Assembly (NCBI GenBank): GCA_029582165.1
Contig: CM055890.1
Span: 4,225,044-4,289,043, forward strand
Length of the DNA stretch: 64,000 nucleotides
From: Portulaca oleracea
Lineage: Eukaryota; Streptophyta; Magnoliopsida; Caryophyllales; Portulacaceae
Direction: 5' to 3'
The notes under the pieces were generated by a model. It had not been told where the DNA came from, ran no database searches, and saw only the letters and a program-made list of their open reading frames with translations. Both the position numbers and the translations under genes were made by a program. Shown piece after piece: positions 45,253 to 54,868 of this stretch (positions within the stretch are counted from its first letter, which is position 1; each line of letters opens with the position of its first letter).

Positions 45253-46366
45253 TGATGTATGCAAGGTCCTAAGATCAGAGTATTGACCTCACAGAACACC
45301 ACATTAATACAACTCGCATACAATCTGGCCTCAAAACAGAGAATCAAATACAAATTCACCCAAAACAGACCTCAACACAGAGAAACAACTATAACCTCCT
45401 CCAAAATAGAGTATGAACACCAATGAACAAATGGATGAAATGGATGATGATAAGATGATAATCGGATGAACAAACTTACAATCAATCAGTAACCGAGATA
45501 GTCTTGAGGCTCAAGCAGATACAGACCCACCACAGCTAGAACATCAAGGGCAATGGACTGGATGACCTCAATGGATACATGCATACCACCATCGAGATTA
45601 TCAAGCTCTACACCCACCACAAGGATTGCCAAATCCTTGCTACTGTAGTAGAATTAACCAAAATGAGAGTTTAACGTCACTCACAAACAAGAGGCTCAAT
45701 CAAGGCACTCAAAATGCTATTAATTTCACTGATAGATAATGACCTCAAGCTGCCGATTACAAGCTATATAAAGCTAGGGTTGAGCTGGATGATTAAGGGT
45801 TTCCCCTTGCTCAAGAAACTCACTAATTAAGCTTAAGCTACTTAACTAACTTAGCAAGCTAATTAAGCCTCATTACAAACTGGATAACATCAAAATAAAA
45901 GGAAATAAAATAACAAACGCGTTTTCATTATTACATAGCCGTTAGTTCACCTCACAAGCTGGAAAAGACCTCAACAGCTCGGAAATGAAGTCTTTATGGA
46001 GGACCTCAATGCAGGATCACCTCACAGAACTGGAATATCCTCAGCCTTCAGTGATGTTTTCATAGAGGACCTCAGAACTGGCAAACATCTTCACTGAGCT
46101 GGAAAGTCCTCAACAGCTCTAAAGTGAAGTCTTCAAAGCACTGGTGAGGACCTCAATCCAAAGATATGGAATTGAGAAATAACCTCACTGGCTGGCTGCT
46201 GTTGTTGGTGATGATGTTGCTGTTGTTGGACGACCTCATGACTTGTTGGACCATCATAAAGCACTCTTGGATGTCAGTGTTTGATGTGGTTGATGATGGC
46301 CTCAATGCTGATGTTGGTGAGGTCGTTGCTACTCCTGATGCTGGTTCTGATGGAGGACCTCCATCA
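45253..46366 (-). mobile_element. Solo chromovirus LTR with TSD AGGAC
   Basis: 1114 bp, on the minus strand beginning TGATGGAGG and ending CATACATCA. It is the same family as the LTR at 53799-54859. AGGAC flanks both ends (45248-45252 and 46367-46371). Removing the LTR and one copy restores the Tat sequence TACTTTGACC...TCCTATTCGGAC seen intact in the plus Tat copy at about 9090-9120. Hence a full element inserted and then recombined between its LTRs. The first part keeps an open frame (see finding on the LTR-encoded pol tail). Confidence 0.95.
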
Positions 46367-46371
46367 AGGAC

Positions 46372-46905
46372 GAAGGTCAAAGTAGACTTGATGTCTGTAT
46401 TGATGCTGATGGTGCTCTTTTATTTGGCAACCGTCTGATATTGTTGATGATGATGTCGTCGGTAACCTTTAGATGGCAACCGTTGGACGACTGATGCTGA
46501 AGATGTCGTTGAAGACCTCTAAATGGAATCCGCTGCACGACTGTTGCTAAGATGTCGTTGGAGACCTTTAAGTGGCATCTGCTGTACGACCGACGTTGAT
46601 GAAGATGTCGTTGGAGACCTTTAGATGGTAACCGTTGGACGACTGATGTTGACGACATCGTTGGAGTCCTTTAGATGGAGACCGTTTGACGACTGTCGTT
46701 GGCGACATCGGTGGAGGCCTTTAGGTGGCAACCGTTGACGACTGTCGCTGTTGGTGCTCTTTTGTGCGGCAACCAGATGACGGATGGTCCCTTTTTAGCG
46801 GCGACCCGATGATGATGCTTTTTTATACGGCAACCTGATGATGGATGGTCCCTTTTAGCGGCTACCGGGTGATGGTGCTCTTTTATGTGGCAACCTGAAA
46901 ATCAT
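46372..46905 (-). repeat. Tat tandem array, inverted relative to 8140-9060
   Basis: On the minus strand it reads GGTTGCCGTATAAAA, CCGCTAAAAGGGACC and GATGTCGTCAACG-like units. The right half (46740-46905) matches the plus array most closely; the left half is a diverged unit around GTCTCCATCTAAAGG. Its location just upstream of the polypurine region mirrors the plus Tat element. Confidence 0.85.
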
Positions 46906-47343
46906 CAGAAAAGTAAGTATTAATTTTCACAAAAAATCCAAATGGGTTCAGATTTTTACCTGAATGTTGAGGACCCTTGGGTCACAGGAACTTGGGCCGC
47001 TGAATTTGGGTCACTGGAAAAAAAAAACTTTGTGTTGGTATAAAACCGTGCGGGTTTTATGTTCCTGCTGGGCCATTAAAAAGCGCTGGGCTGCGAAAAT
47101 GGGCCTGTAGGGTGCTCAAAACCCGCGCGGGTTTTGGCCCCTTTTTTCCTTTTTTTTTTTCTTTTTCTCCTCGTGAAGGGAATCAATGGTGGGCATGCAT
47201 TTGTATGGACGAGAGGGTGCCACGCAGCTCGGTCTCCTCTTTGGGTGGCAAAGGGATGACCTATGGATTTTTGTCCAATGAAACGCATTTGGCATCTCGA
47301 GGCGGGTCCTAGAAACGAGCGGTTCATATTCACTCAACATTTC
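46906..47343 (+). other. Upstream region of the PMD gene with two palindromes
   Basis: No gene is seen. AAAACCGTGCGGGTTTT (47042-47058) and AAAACCCGCGCGGGTTTT (47118-47135) lie 290 and 210 bases before the TATA box. A CT-rich tract follows at 47140-47175. Confidence 0.6.
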
Positions 47344-47351
47344 TATAAATA
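47344..47351 (+). promoter_or_regulatory. TATA box of the PMD gene
   Basis: TATAAATA, about 120 bases upstream of the ATG at 47473, followed by a CT-rich leader. Confidence 0.65.
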
Positions 47352-47472
47352 CCAAGCCTCATTCACCTCTTTCATTCACATCTTCCATCTTCAACTCTTC
47401 ATTACCTCTCTAGCTTCTCTTTCTCTCTCTCGAAATCTGCTTTTTTTAGAGATAATTCGGGTTCTTGAGAAA

Positions 47473-49228
47473 ATGCATCGCAGAGGTCACAGAAATCCTC
47501 ATCTTCCTCATGAGGCGGCATGGCCTCACGAGATGTCTTCAAGGCGCAATTTTATTCCGGATGCAAATGCTGACCCTTCGGATCTCACTGTCCAATCTTG
47601 GAAGCATGCTCGGTTCTACCGTTCCCATGGCAAGGTAATTGTTGAAACCCCTGTTTTGATGCTTAGTTTAATAATGAGAAATGAGCAAGCACGAATTTTA
47701 TTTTTTCATGTCTTGTCAATTTTTTATTATTTTAAGCAAATGCCTTGAATTGATGTATATGCATGTCCACACGATGTCCCTTTATTAATTCGCAATGATG
47801 ACCCATTTTGAGAGACGGACCAAACCCGACCCAAAGAAAACAGAGTGGGTTATGAATATGCTCAGCCCAAAGGAAACAAAGAAAACAGCCCACTAAAATA
47901 GGGAAAACCCGCAAGGGTTTTCTGGGCCATAAACCCCAACCAAAAAAAAAAAAAAAACTGGGCCTGGATGTGCGGCCCATTAGCAGGACCAAAACCCGTG
48001 CGGGTTTCGGCTCTGCTGGGTCCAGCTAGGGCCTGAAAGATTATGCCTTGGTCAATGCATTAGGTAAGCCCCCGATTTTAATTTTTCCTTTTCCCGTTTT
48101 GCCACTAGGAGGATAACTTGAAAACTCCCGGCGTCCTAAAGGATCTCCTTAAGGTAGCCGATTCGATTCCCGGGGATTTCGTTAGCAACACCCTTACTGC
48201 GGCATGACTCATGCCGTTCTGGAAATGCCTGGTGGCCTAGAAAGGCCGTACATTTCACGTGATAGGCCGCGCTATAGCGAAAGGTTTTGGGATACGACCA
48301 ACTCCTTCCATCTACCTGTGGGTGAGATGACGATTACCCCCACAGATTTTGTTATGATCACTGGTCTTCCTTGGGGCGGGCGTGACATAGTCTTCAATGC
48401 TGAGATCCCTCCAATGGTTTTGGACTTGCTGGGTCCAGTATCAGCGCATTTAGGCCCAGGTCAGGGCCTGTCCCACCTCACCTATGCGCACTTCGAGGCG
48501 GCCATCCGTGATGCCAACTTTCAAAATTTGCCCGGGGATCAACGCCGCTTTATCTTCTTGGCTTATGTTATTTCTGCCACTCTTTTTGCCAACCGGAGAG
48601 ATAACATTACTTTGACCTGGTTCCGGAATCTTCTGGACTTGAACGAGGTCCGGAACTTGAATTGCGGTAAAGTTGCGTATGCGAATTTCCTCCTCTGGCT
48701 TCGTCGCGGTGTCAGACTGACGCTGGATGATGATCCGGTTTACCTCCACGAGTCTGACATCCGCTTTCAGTATGGTTCTTCTTTATGGAAGGTGCTCGAG
48801 TTATGTACCCAAGACTCTCCTCTTTGTAGTTTTGCTACTCTTTTGCTATTTCTTTGACTTTATATTCATGCAGTCATGGGCATATGAGTATATCCTATCC
48901 TCGGGCATTCGCTCCAAGAGAAATAGGACGGTCCTAGCTGCTGAACGCTGGACTGCTGAGGGTATTCGAGGGAAGAAATTCCAGCCGGGTAGCCTTGATC
49001 GCATTCGTCGCATGCTGGATAACCTCACTCCGGTATTTCCTTATACCTAGCGTCCTTATTTATTTTGCTTTTACCGTTGGAGTGACTCTCTTTCTCCTGC
49101 AGGATCACGTGAATTGGCATCCATGGGCAGAATTCGACTTGAGCGGATTGCCAACCCCTTTGCAACAAGTGGAGCACAATACTCGCCTCCGCATCCTGAT
49201 GGAGGGACCTTCGAGCATCATATGGTAC
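47473..49228 (+). pseudogene. Plant mobile domain (PMD) gene with introns, 3' end lost
   Basis: The exons are 47473-47634 (MHRRGHRNPHLPHEAAW to FYRSHGK), 48109-48791, 48874-49032 and 49103 to about 49228. All three introns are phase 0 with GT/AG ends. The core LPVGEMTITPTDFVMITGLPWGG (about 48320-48390) is the PMD hallmark, with NITLTWFRNLLDL, SWAYEYILSSGIRSK and DHVNWHPWAEFDL following. One frame break lies at about 48205, where exon 2 meets TGA and the frame 48204 onward continues. PMDs are found in the plant MAIN/MAIL proteins and in Ty3/gypsy and MULE elements. Here it is antisense to the Tat LTR, in the place where extra ORFs lie in Tat elements. A deletion fused exon 4 to a chromovirus integrase. 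Confidence 0.75.
47904..48008. repeat. Palindrome copies 11 and 12 (PMD intron 1)
   Basis: AAAACCCGCAAGGGTTTT (47904-47921) and AAAACCCGTGCGGGTTTC (47991-48008), both in the first intron (47635-48108). Confidence 0.85.
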
Positions 49229-50138
49229 CTATTTTGTTTGTGGATATCAGTGACCTCAATAGTGTTCCGAGTGTCCTGTTTGTGACCTCTGTTTGCCCAT
49301 CAGTTTGGGGGCGACAAGTTGTACTATACTTCAATTGAGTACCCAACTTCTTCCAAAGAGTAACCTAAAAATGACTTAAGAACTTCACATCCCTATCTGA
49401 AACCATGCTCCTAGGAACTCCATGTAACTTCACTACCTCCTGGAAATACAATTCAGCTACCCTCACAACATCATAAGTAGTATGGCATGCAATAAAGTGA
49501 GCCATTTTGCTTAATTTGTCCACAACTACCATGATTGTATCTTTTCTTCCTTGAGTTCTTGGTAGACCAACAATGAAGTCTAGGCTGATGTCCTCCCAAG
49601 GACTGTTTGGTACTGGAAAAGGTGTGTATAGCCCTTGAGGTAAGCTATGACTCTTTGAAATCTGACATGTAGCACACCTCTTGATCCAATGCTCAACATC
49701 CTTCCTCATTTTAGGCCAACAATAATGTTCCTTCAGCATAAGAAGGGTCTTCTCGATACCAAAATGTCCTGCCAAGCAACCTCCATGAACTTCAGAGATC
49801 AACAACTCCCTAAAACTGCTCCTTGGAATACATAACCTTGCTCCTTTGAAAAGAAATCCTTGGTCTATATGGTATAGACTTTGAGGATGTCCCTGACATT
49901 TCTGGTACAACTCTCCAAAATCTTCATCATTCTCATACAAAGCTTTCAACTGTTCAAAACCAAGCACTCTTGCATCCAAAACTTGCAACAACAAATACCT
50001 CCTGGACAATGCATCAGCTCCTTTATTAAGCTTCCCTGATTTGTGATGGATCACAAAATGAAATTGCTGCATGAACTCCACCCAAGTAGCATGCCTAGTG
50101 TTGAGTTTATGCTGCCCCTGAATGAATTTGAGGGCCAC
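49228..50138 (-). pseudogene. Chromovirus RNase H tail and integrase, truncated
   Basis: The frame 50138-49365 gives HHKSGKLNKGADALSRR (RNase H end), an intact zinc finger (HGGCLAGHFG with CATCQISKS, H-x4-H and C-x2-C), LDFIVGLPRT and VSDRDVKFLSHF, the first two catalytic Asp sites. A TAG replaces Trp just after SHF. The homology continues ([32 protein letters not shown]) to about 49228, including the catalytic Glu in GQTE. Cut before the C-terminal domain. Confidence 0.9.
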
Positions 50139-51279
50139 ATGATCACTGTGCAGAATAAATTCAGCTCCAATAAGATAATGCCTCCAATGTTACAAAGCTC
50201 TAATGATGGCATAGAACTCCTTATCATAGGTACTGTACTTCCTCTTGGCTTCATTGAGTTTCTCACTGAAATAAGCCACTAGTTTTCCTTCTTGAGTCAA
50301 CACTGCTCCAATGCCCACGCCTGAGGCATCACATTCCACTTCAAAGACTTTGGCAAAACAGGGTAATGCCAAAACTGGTGCTGAAGTTAATTGTTTCTTG
50401 ACCTCCTCAAAAGCTTTCTGTGCAGCTGGTGTCCAAGTAAAGCTTTTCCCCTTCACTAACTCAGTCATAGGAGTTAAAATAGTGCTGAAGTTCCTCACAA
50501 ATCTCCTGTAAAAAGATGCTAACCCATGAAAACTTCTGATTTGTTGGATTGATGTTGGAACTGGCCACTCTCTGATGGCTTTAACCTTCTCTTCATCTAC
50601 TTGAATATCCTCTGACGTCACAATATAACCAAGGAACATAACATGGCTGGTGAAGAATTGACACTTCTTGAGGTTCCCATACAATTGTTCTCTACTCAAG
50701 ATCTCCATAACACTCCTCAAATGTTTCACATGATCCACTTCAGACTTGCTATAAATGAGTATGTCATCAAAATAAACAACAACACACTTCCCAATCAAAG
50801 GTTTCAGAACTTGGCTCGTAAGCCTCATAAATGTTGAAGGTGCATTTGTTAAACCAAAACATATGACTAACCACTCATACAGACCTCCCTTAATCTTAAA
50901 GGCTGTCTTCCACTCATCTCCCTCATAAATTTTGATCTGGTAATATCCACTCCTCAAATCAATCTTTGAAAACACAGTTGAGCCATGGAGCTCATCAAGC
51001 ATATCCTCAAGTCTTGGGATAGGATATCTATACTTAATGGTAATCTTGTTGATGGCTCTACAATCAATACACATCCTTTGACTCCCATCTTTCTTAGGAA
51101 CCAATGAAGCTGGCACTGCACAAGGGCTCAAGCTCTCTCTGATCATTCCTTTCTCCAACAACTCATCAACTTGCCACTGGATCTCATTGGTTTCAGCTGG
51201 GGTCATTCTATAGGCTGGTTTATTTGGTAAGACAGATCCTGGGATGAGGTCAATTTTATGCTGGATGTCTCTTTTAGGG
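50139..51279 (-). pseudogene. Chromovirus reverse transcriptase and RNase H
   Basis: The 366-residue frame 51290-50190 includes [69 protein letters not shown] (the palm region deleted in the 12972 element), [13 protein letters not shown] and the catalytic [10 protein letters not shown] (about 50761-50777). It then reads [33 protein letters not shown] and [26 protein letters not shown], where a TAA (about 50190) breaks RNase H. The RT core itself appears complete and is the best RT in the window. Confidence 0.9.
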
Positions 51280-51287
51280 GGTAAACC
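51280..51287. other. TSD GGTAAACC of the foldback insertion, left copy
   Basis: It matches 51851-51858 exactly. Removing the insertion restores GLPPKRD in pol. Confidence 0.85.
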
Positions 51288-51850
51288 CAACCTGGGGTTT
51301 TTTGCATTTTGGACCCCGAGTTTTAGGGGTATTTACATTCTGAACCCTTTGTTTTCAACTTTAACATTTTAGACCCTAAAGTTTGTAGGTTGAATAAAAA
51401 AGGACCTTAAAGTTTGTGGACTGAAGAAAAAGGCCCCTGTATTATTTTTTTATTTTCCTCCCATGTTTGAATTTATCTCCCGATTGACGTCAAACTTTAG
51501 GACTATGGTTAAAACTAATATTGAAGATATAATACACCTCTCTTATTCGTGTCGAGGCTACTTAGACCCCTAAGTACATGGTTTTAAGTAACTCCAACAT
51601 GAATAAAAGAGGTTTATTATAAGTTTAATATCAGTTTTCACCTTAGTCTTGAAGTTTGATGTCAATCGGGAGAGAAATTCAAACATGGAATGAAAAAGAA
51701 AAAGGGGAAACGAGCTTTGTTTTCACCTCACAAACTTTAGGGTCCTTTTTTTCAGCCTACAAACTTTAGGGTCCAAAAAGTTAAAGTGGAAAACTAAGGG
51801 TTCAGAATGTAAATACCCCTAAAATTCGGGGTCCAAAATGCAAAAAACCC
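51288..51850. mobile_element. Foldback (MITE-like) element, 563 bp, 8-bp TSD
   Basis: The ends GGGGTTTTTTGCATTTTGGA and TCCAAAATGCAAAAAACCC are inverted copies; pairing continues through GGACCCCGA, TTTTAGGGG and the interior (AAACTTTAGGGTCC, CCCGATTGACGTCAAACTT with its complement). It encodes nothing. An 8-bp duplication GGTAAACC suggests the hAT superfamily; a 9-bp reading would suggest Mutator. It interrupts the chromovirus pol between PR and RT without changing its frame on removal. Confidence 0.85.
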
Positions 51851-51858
51851 GGTAAACC

Positions 51859-53177
51859 TGATGGCATTTCTTCTGGAAAAATATGTATGTACTGGTTGAG
51901 GATGGGTTGGAATAATGGATGGCTATTTTGTGGGGCTGGTTCATTTCGTGAGGCTGGTTCTTCATCGAGGTTAAGCAAAAGAAACTCCTTATGTTCACAG
52001 AACTCACGATGTTCAGCTGGTAAGATCACATCAAGGGATGGTTCAACAATGAGGTTCTAGGTTCTTTTTGTGAGCTGGGATGGTTTAAGTGGGGTGAGGA
52101 CAATTTTTTGTGGTTGAGGTTAAGGGAATATGTATTGGCTCTTCCATCATGGTTAACAGATCTATCAAACAACCAAGGTCTTCCCAACAATAAATGACAT
52201 GCATCCATAGGTATAACATCACACCACACTTCATCTTTGTAAACAGAACCAATTGAAAAATTCACAAGGCATCTGGATGAAATTTTGATACCTTTGCTTT
52301 GACTCATCCACTGGATGGTGTATGATGTTGGATGAGGACAGGTTTGCAAATTCAGCTTTTGCACCATAGTCTGTGAGGCTGCATTGGTACAGCTGCCTCC
52401 ATCAATAATCAAGGAAAAAATATTCTTCCTCTGCTCAGCTTCCTCATTAACTGTTGTGCTGCTAAGGATCCTCCTTATCACCAACATTTCACCTTCATCT
52501 GGTCTGGCCTCAACTTCCTCTTCATCATACACATGATCTCCTTCAGGTTCATCAAACTGTTCCTCCTCAACAACTGACTCAGGTTCAACAAACAGTGCTG
52601 CTTGATATTCTGCTAAGGTCACTGCTCTTCTGTTTAGACATTCTGATGCTAGATGTCCAAGACCTTGACATCTAAAACATCTCCTCTCAGGGAATGGTCG
52701 ACTAGTAGGGACTGGGGTTCTTTGTGGGGGATTTTGGGATTGTGTTTGACGTGGTTTAGGGGCTGGATATCTGGTTTGTGGTTGTGGGGATGGATAGGTT
52801 CTTTGAGGTGGATTATAGGATTTGTGGTAATGGTCTGATTTGGTTTGAGGATAGGTTTTGGCTGGATACTTGCTTCCAAACTCCTTCCTTTGGGCTTTCT
52901 TCTGCTGTTCCACCTTATGAGCCAAAGAACTCAGCTCATCAAGTGAATGATACACCTGTAGCTCACCAACATTCTTGGTGTTTTCATTCAATCCTGCAAG
53001 ATACCTCACATAGGTCTGAACTTCATTCTCCTTCATGTTACATTTCCACAGCAGATGTTCAAACTCCTTGGTGTAGTCCTCAATAGATTTGCTACCCTGG
53101 ACCAAGTGTTGAAGCTTGAAATAATTGTCCTTCATGTAACTTTCAGGTAAGAACTTCTCCTTGAGCTTCTGCCTCAT
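51859..53177 (-). pseudogene. Chromovirus gag C-terminus, protease and PR-RT linker
   Basis: The frame 53177-52026 has FLPESYMKDNYFKLQHLVQGS and EYTKEFEHLLWKCNM (end of gag), a Pro/Gln/Tyr-rich stretch, the zinc knuckle CFRCQGLGHLASEC (C-x2-C-x4-H-x4-C), then LLVIRRILSS-like acidic linker, the protease loop LIIDGGSCTNAAS and MDACHLLLGRPWLFDR. Compared with the 12972 element about 10 residues are missing before LIIDGG. A frame change near 52030 leads to AEHREFCEHKEFLLLNLDEE and FPEEMPSGLP, where the foldback element begins. Confidence 0.85.
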
Positions 53178-53225
53178 TTCAACCCATGTACTGACCTTAG
53201 GTTCATCTATCTCCTCTCTCCTCCT

Positions 53226-53624
53226 TTACAAGTTATTCCACCATGTAGATGCATATTTCTTCAACTTTAATGCAACCAACTTCACCTTGTTCTCATCAGA
53301 AAACTCCCTCAAATCAAACACCCTCTCTACAGTTTGTAACCAATCCAAGAACACATCAGAATCTAACTCTACTCCAAACTCAGGAATATCTATTTTGAAA
53401 TCCAATTTCTCAACTCTTCTATCCTCCCTCCTTTCTTCTCTTGTACTCCTACTCCCCGATTCTCCTCCACTACTCCTAGGTGACCTTCTTACATACCTCC
53501 TTCTTCTATGAAACCTAGGTCCTCTGCCTCCTCTCCCAGTTTCACTAAAAGGGTTCTCCTCCTCTTCTTCTTCTTCAGATTCCACATCAGATTCTCCATT
53601 AAGCCTATTTCTGTGCAACCTCAT
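53226..53624 (-). pseudogene. gag: Chromovirus gag, N-terminal part
   Basis: It starts at 53624 (MRLHRNRLNGESDVESEEEE), has an Arg/Ser/Gly-rich tract (RSTREERREDRR), then LDFKIDIPEFGVELDSDVFLDWLQTVERVFDLRE and ASTWWNNL, where a stop at 53226 interrupts it. The rest continues from 53177. The true N-terminus may lie further upstream, since the frame between the primer site (53783) and 53624 also contains EKAELE-like residues. Confidence 0.8.
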
Positions 53625-53782
53625 ATAATATTACAACTGATCACTCACAAATTTCAGTTTTCCTTCCAATTCCTCCTTCTCCCTCAAGGCTTGTTCTGCT
53701 ACTTCCTGAGGTGTTTTACTACATCCTGACATTATGAACTACACAAATTATACAAACAGACCTTCCTCCAAGATGAAACTCA

Positions 53783-53794
53783 GCTCCGATACCA
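53783..53794 (-). promoter_or_regulatory. Primer-binding site, tRNA-Met type
   Basis: TGGTATCGGAGC on the minus strand, four bases after the LTR end, with one mismatch to the canonical TGGTATCAGAGC. Confidence 0.85.
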
Positions 53795-53798
53795 ATTA

Positions 53799-54859
53799 TG
53801 ACGTATGCAAGGTCACGAAGATCAGAGTATTGACCTCACAGTACACCACATTAAGACACAAACACACAATTCTGGCCTCACAACAGATATTCAAGCACAA
53901 ACACACCAAAACAGAACCTCACGGCAAGAAATCAATTACAACCTCCTCAAAACATAGCACAAACACCAATGAACGATTGGATGAAATGGAAGATGATAAA
54001 ATGATGATCGGATGAACAACTTACAATCAAACAGTAACCGAAGATAGTCTTGAGGCTCGAGCTGATACAGGCCCACCACAGCTAGAACTTCAAGGGTAAT
54101 GGACTGAATGACCTCAATAGATACAGGCACACCACCATCGAGATTACCAAGCTCTACACCCACCACAAGGATTGCCAAATCCTTGATACTGTAGTAGAAT
54201 TAACCAAGGTTGAGAGTTTAACGTCACTCACAAACAAGAGGCTCAATTAAGGCACTCAAAATGCTATTAAATTCACTGATAGATGATCCTCACAAGCTGC
54301 CGATTACAAGGTATATAAAGCTAGGGTTGAGCTAGAGGATTAAGGGTTTCCCCTTACTTAAGAAACTCACTAATTAAGTATTAAGCTATTTAACTAACTT
54401 AGTAAGCTAATTAAGCCTCCTTACAAACTGGATAACATCAAAATAAAATAAAATAAAATCTAACAAACGCGCTTTCTTTATTACAAACGGTTAAATCACC
54501 TCACAGAACTGGAATATCCTCAACAGTTTCAGAAATGATGTCTTCATAGAGGACCTCAGAACTGGAAAACATCATCACTGAGCTGGAAAGTCCTCAACAG
54601 CTCTAAAGTGAAGTCTTCAAAGTACTGGTAAGGACCTCAATCCAAAGAGATGGAATTGAGAAATAACCTCACTGGCTGGCTGTTGCTGCTGGTGTTGATG
54701 TTGCCGTTGCTGGATGACCTCATGACTTGCTGGACCATCATGAAACACCCTTGGATGTTAGTGTTTGATGTTGTTGGTGATGGCCTTGGAGTTGGTGTTG
54801 GTGAGGTCGTTGCTACTGCTGGTTCTGGACTCTGATCTTCAGATGGAGGACCTCCATCA
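53799..54859 (-). mobile_element. Chromovirus 5' LTR
   Basis: On the minus strand it begins TGATGGAGGTCC at 54859 and ends CATACGTCA, 1061 bp. It aligns along its length with the solo LTR 45253-46366. Its first part is an open frame (…VQQVMRSSSNG, then SQPVRLFLNSISLD) like that in the solo LTR. Confidence 0.9.
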
Positions 54860-54868
54860 GAGATCCAA

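Larger units (their letters stand above)
49228..54859 (-). mobile_element. Chromovirus, 3' truncated (5' LTR to integrase)
   Basis: Minus orientation: 5' LTR 53799-54859, tRNA-Met site 53783-53794, gag, PR, RT, RNase H and integrase down to about 49228, where integrase homology stops after [11 protein letters not shown] and PMD exon 4 begins. The 3' LTR is missing. Its LTR family equals the solo LTR at 45253. A 563-bp foldback element sits between PR and RT. The right flank GAGAT (54860-54864) should be a target duplication within the SIRE element, but the partner is lost. Confidence 0.9.

Noticed and set aside
49290..49340. A fifth PMD exon reading [12 protein letters not shown] after a CAG acceptor
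   Set aside because: The same bases on the minus strand are chromovirus integrase ([12 protein letters not shown]), so the acceptor-like site is accidental.
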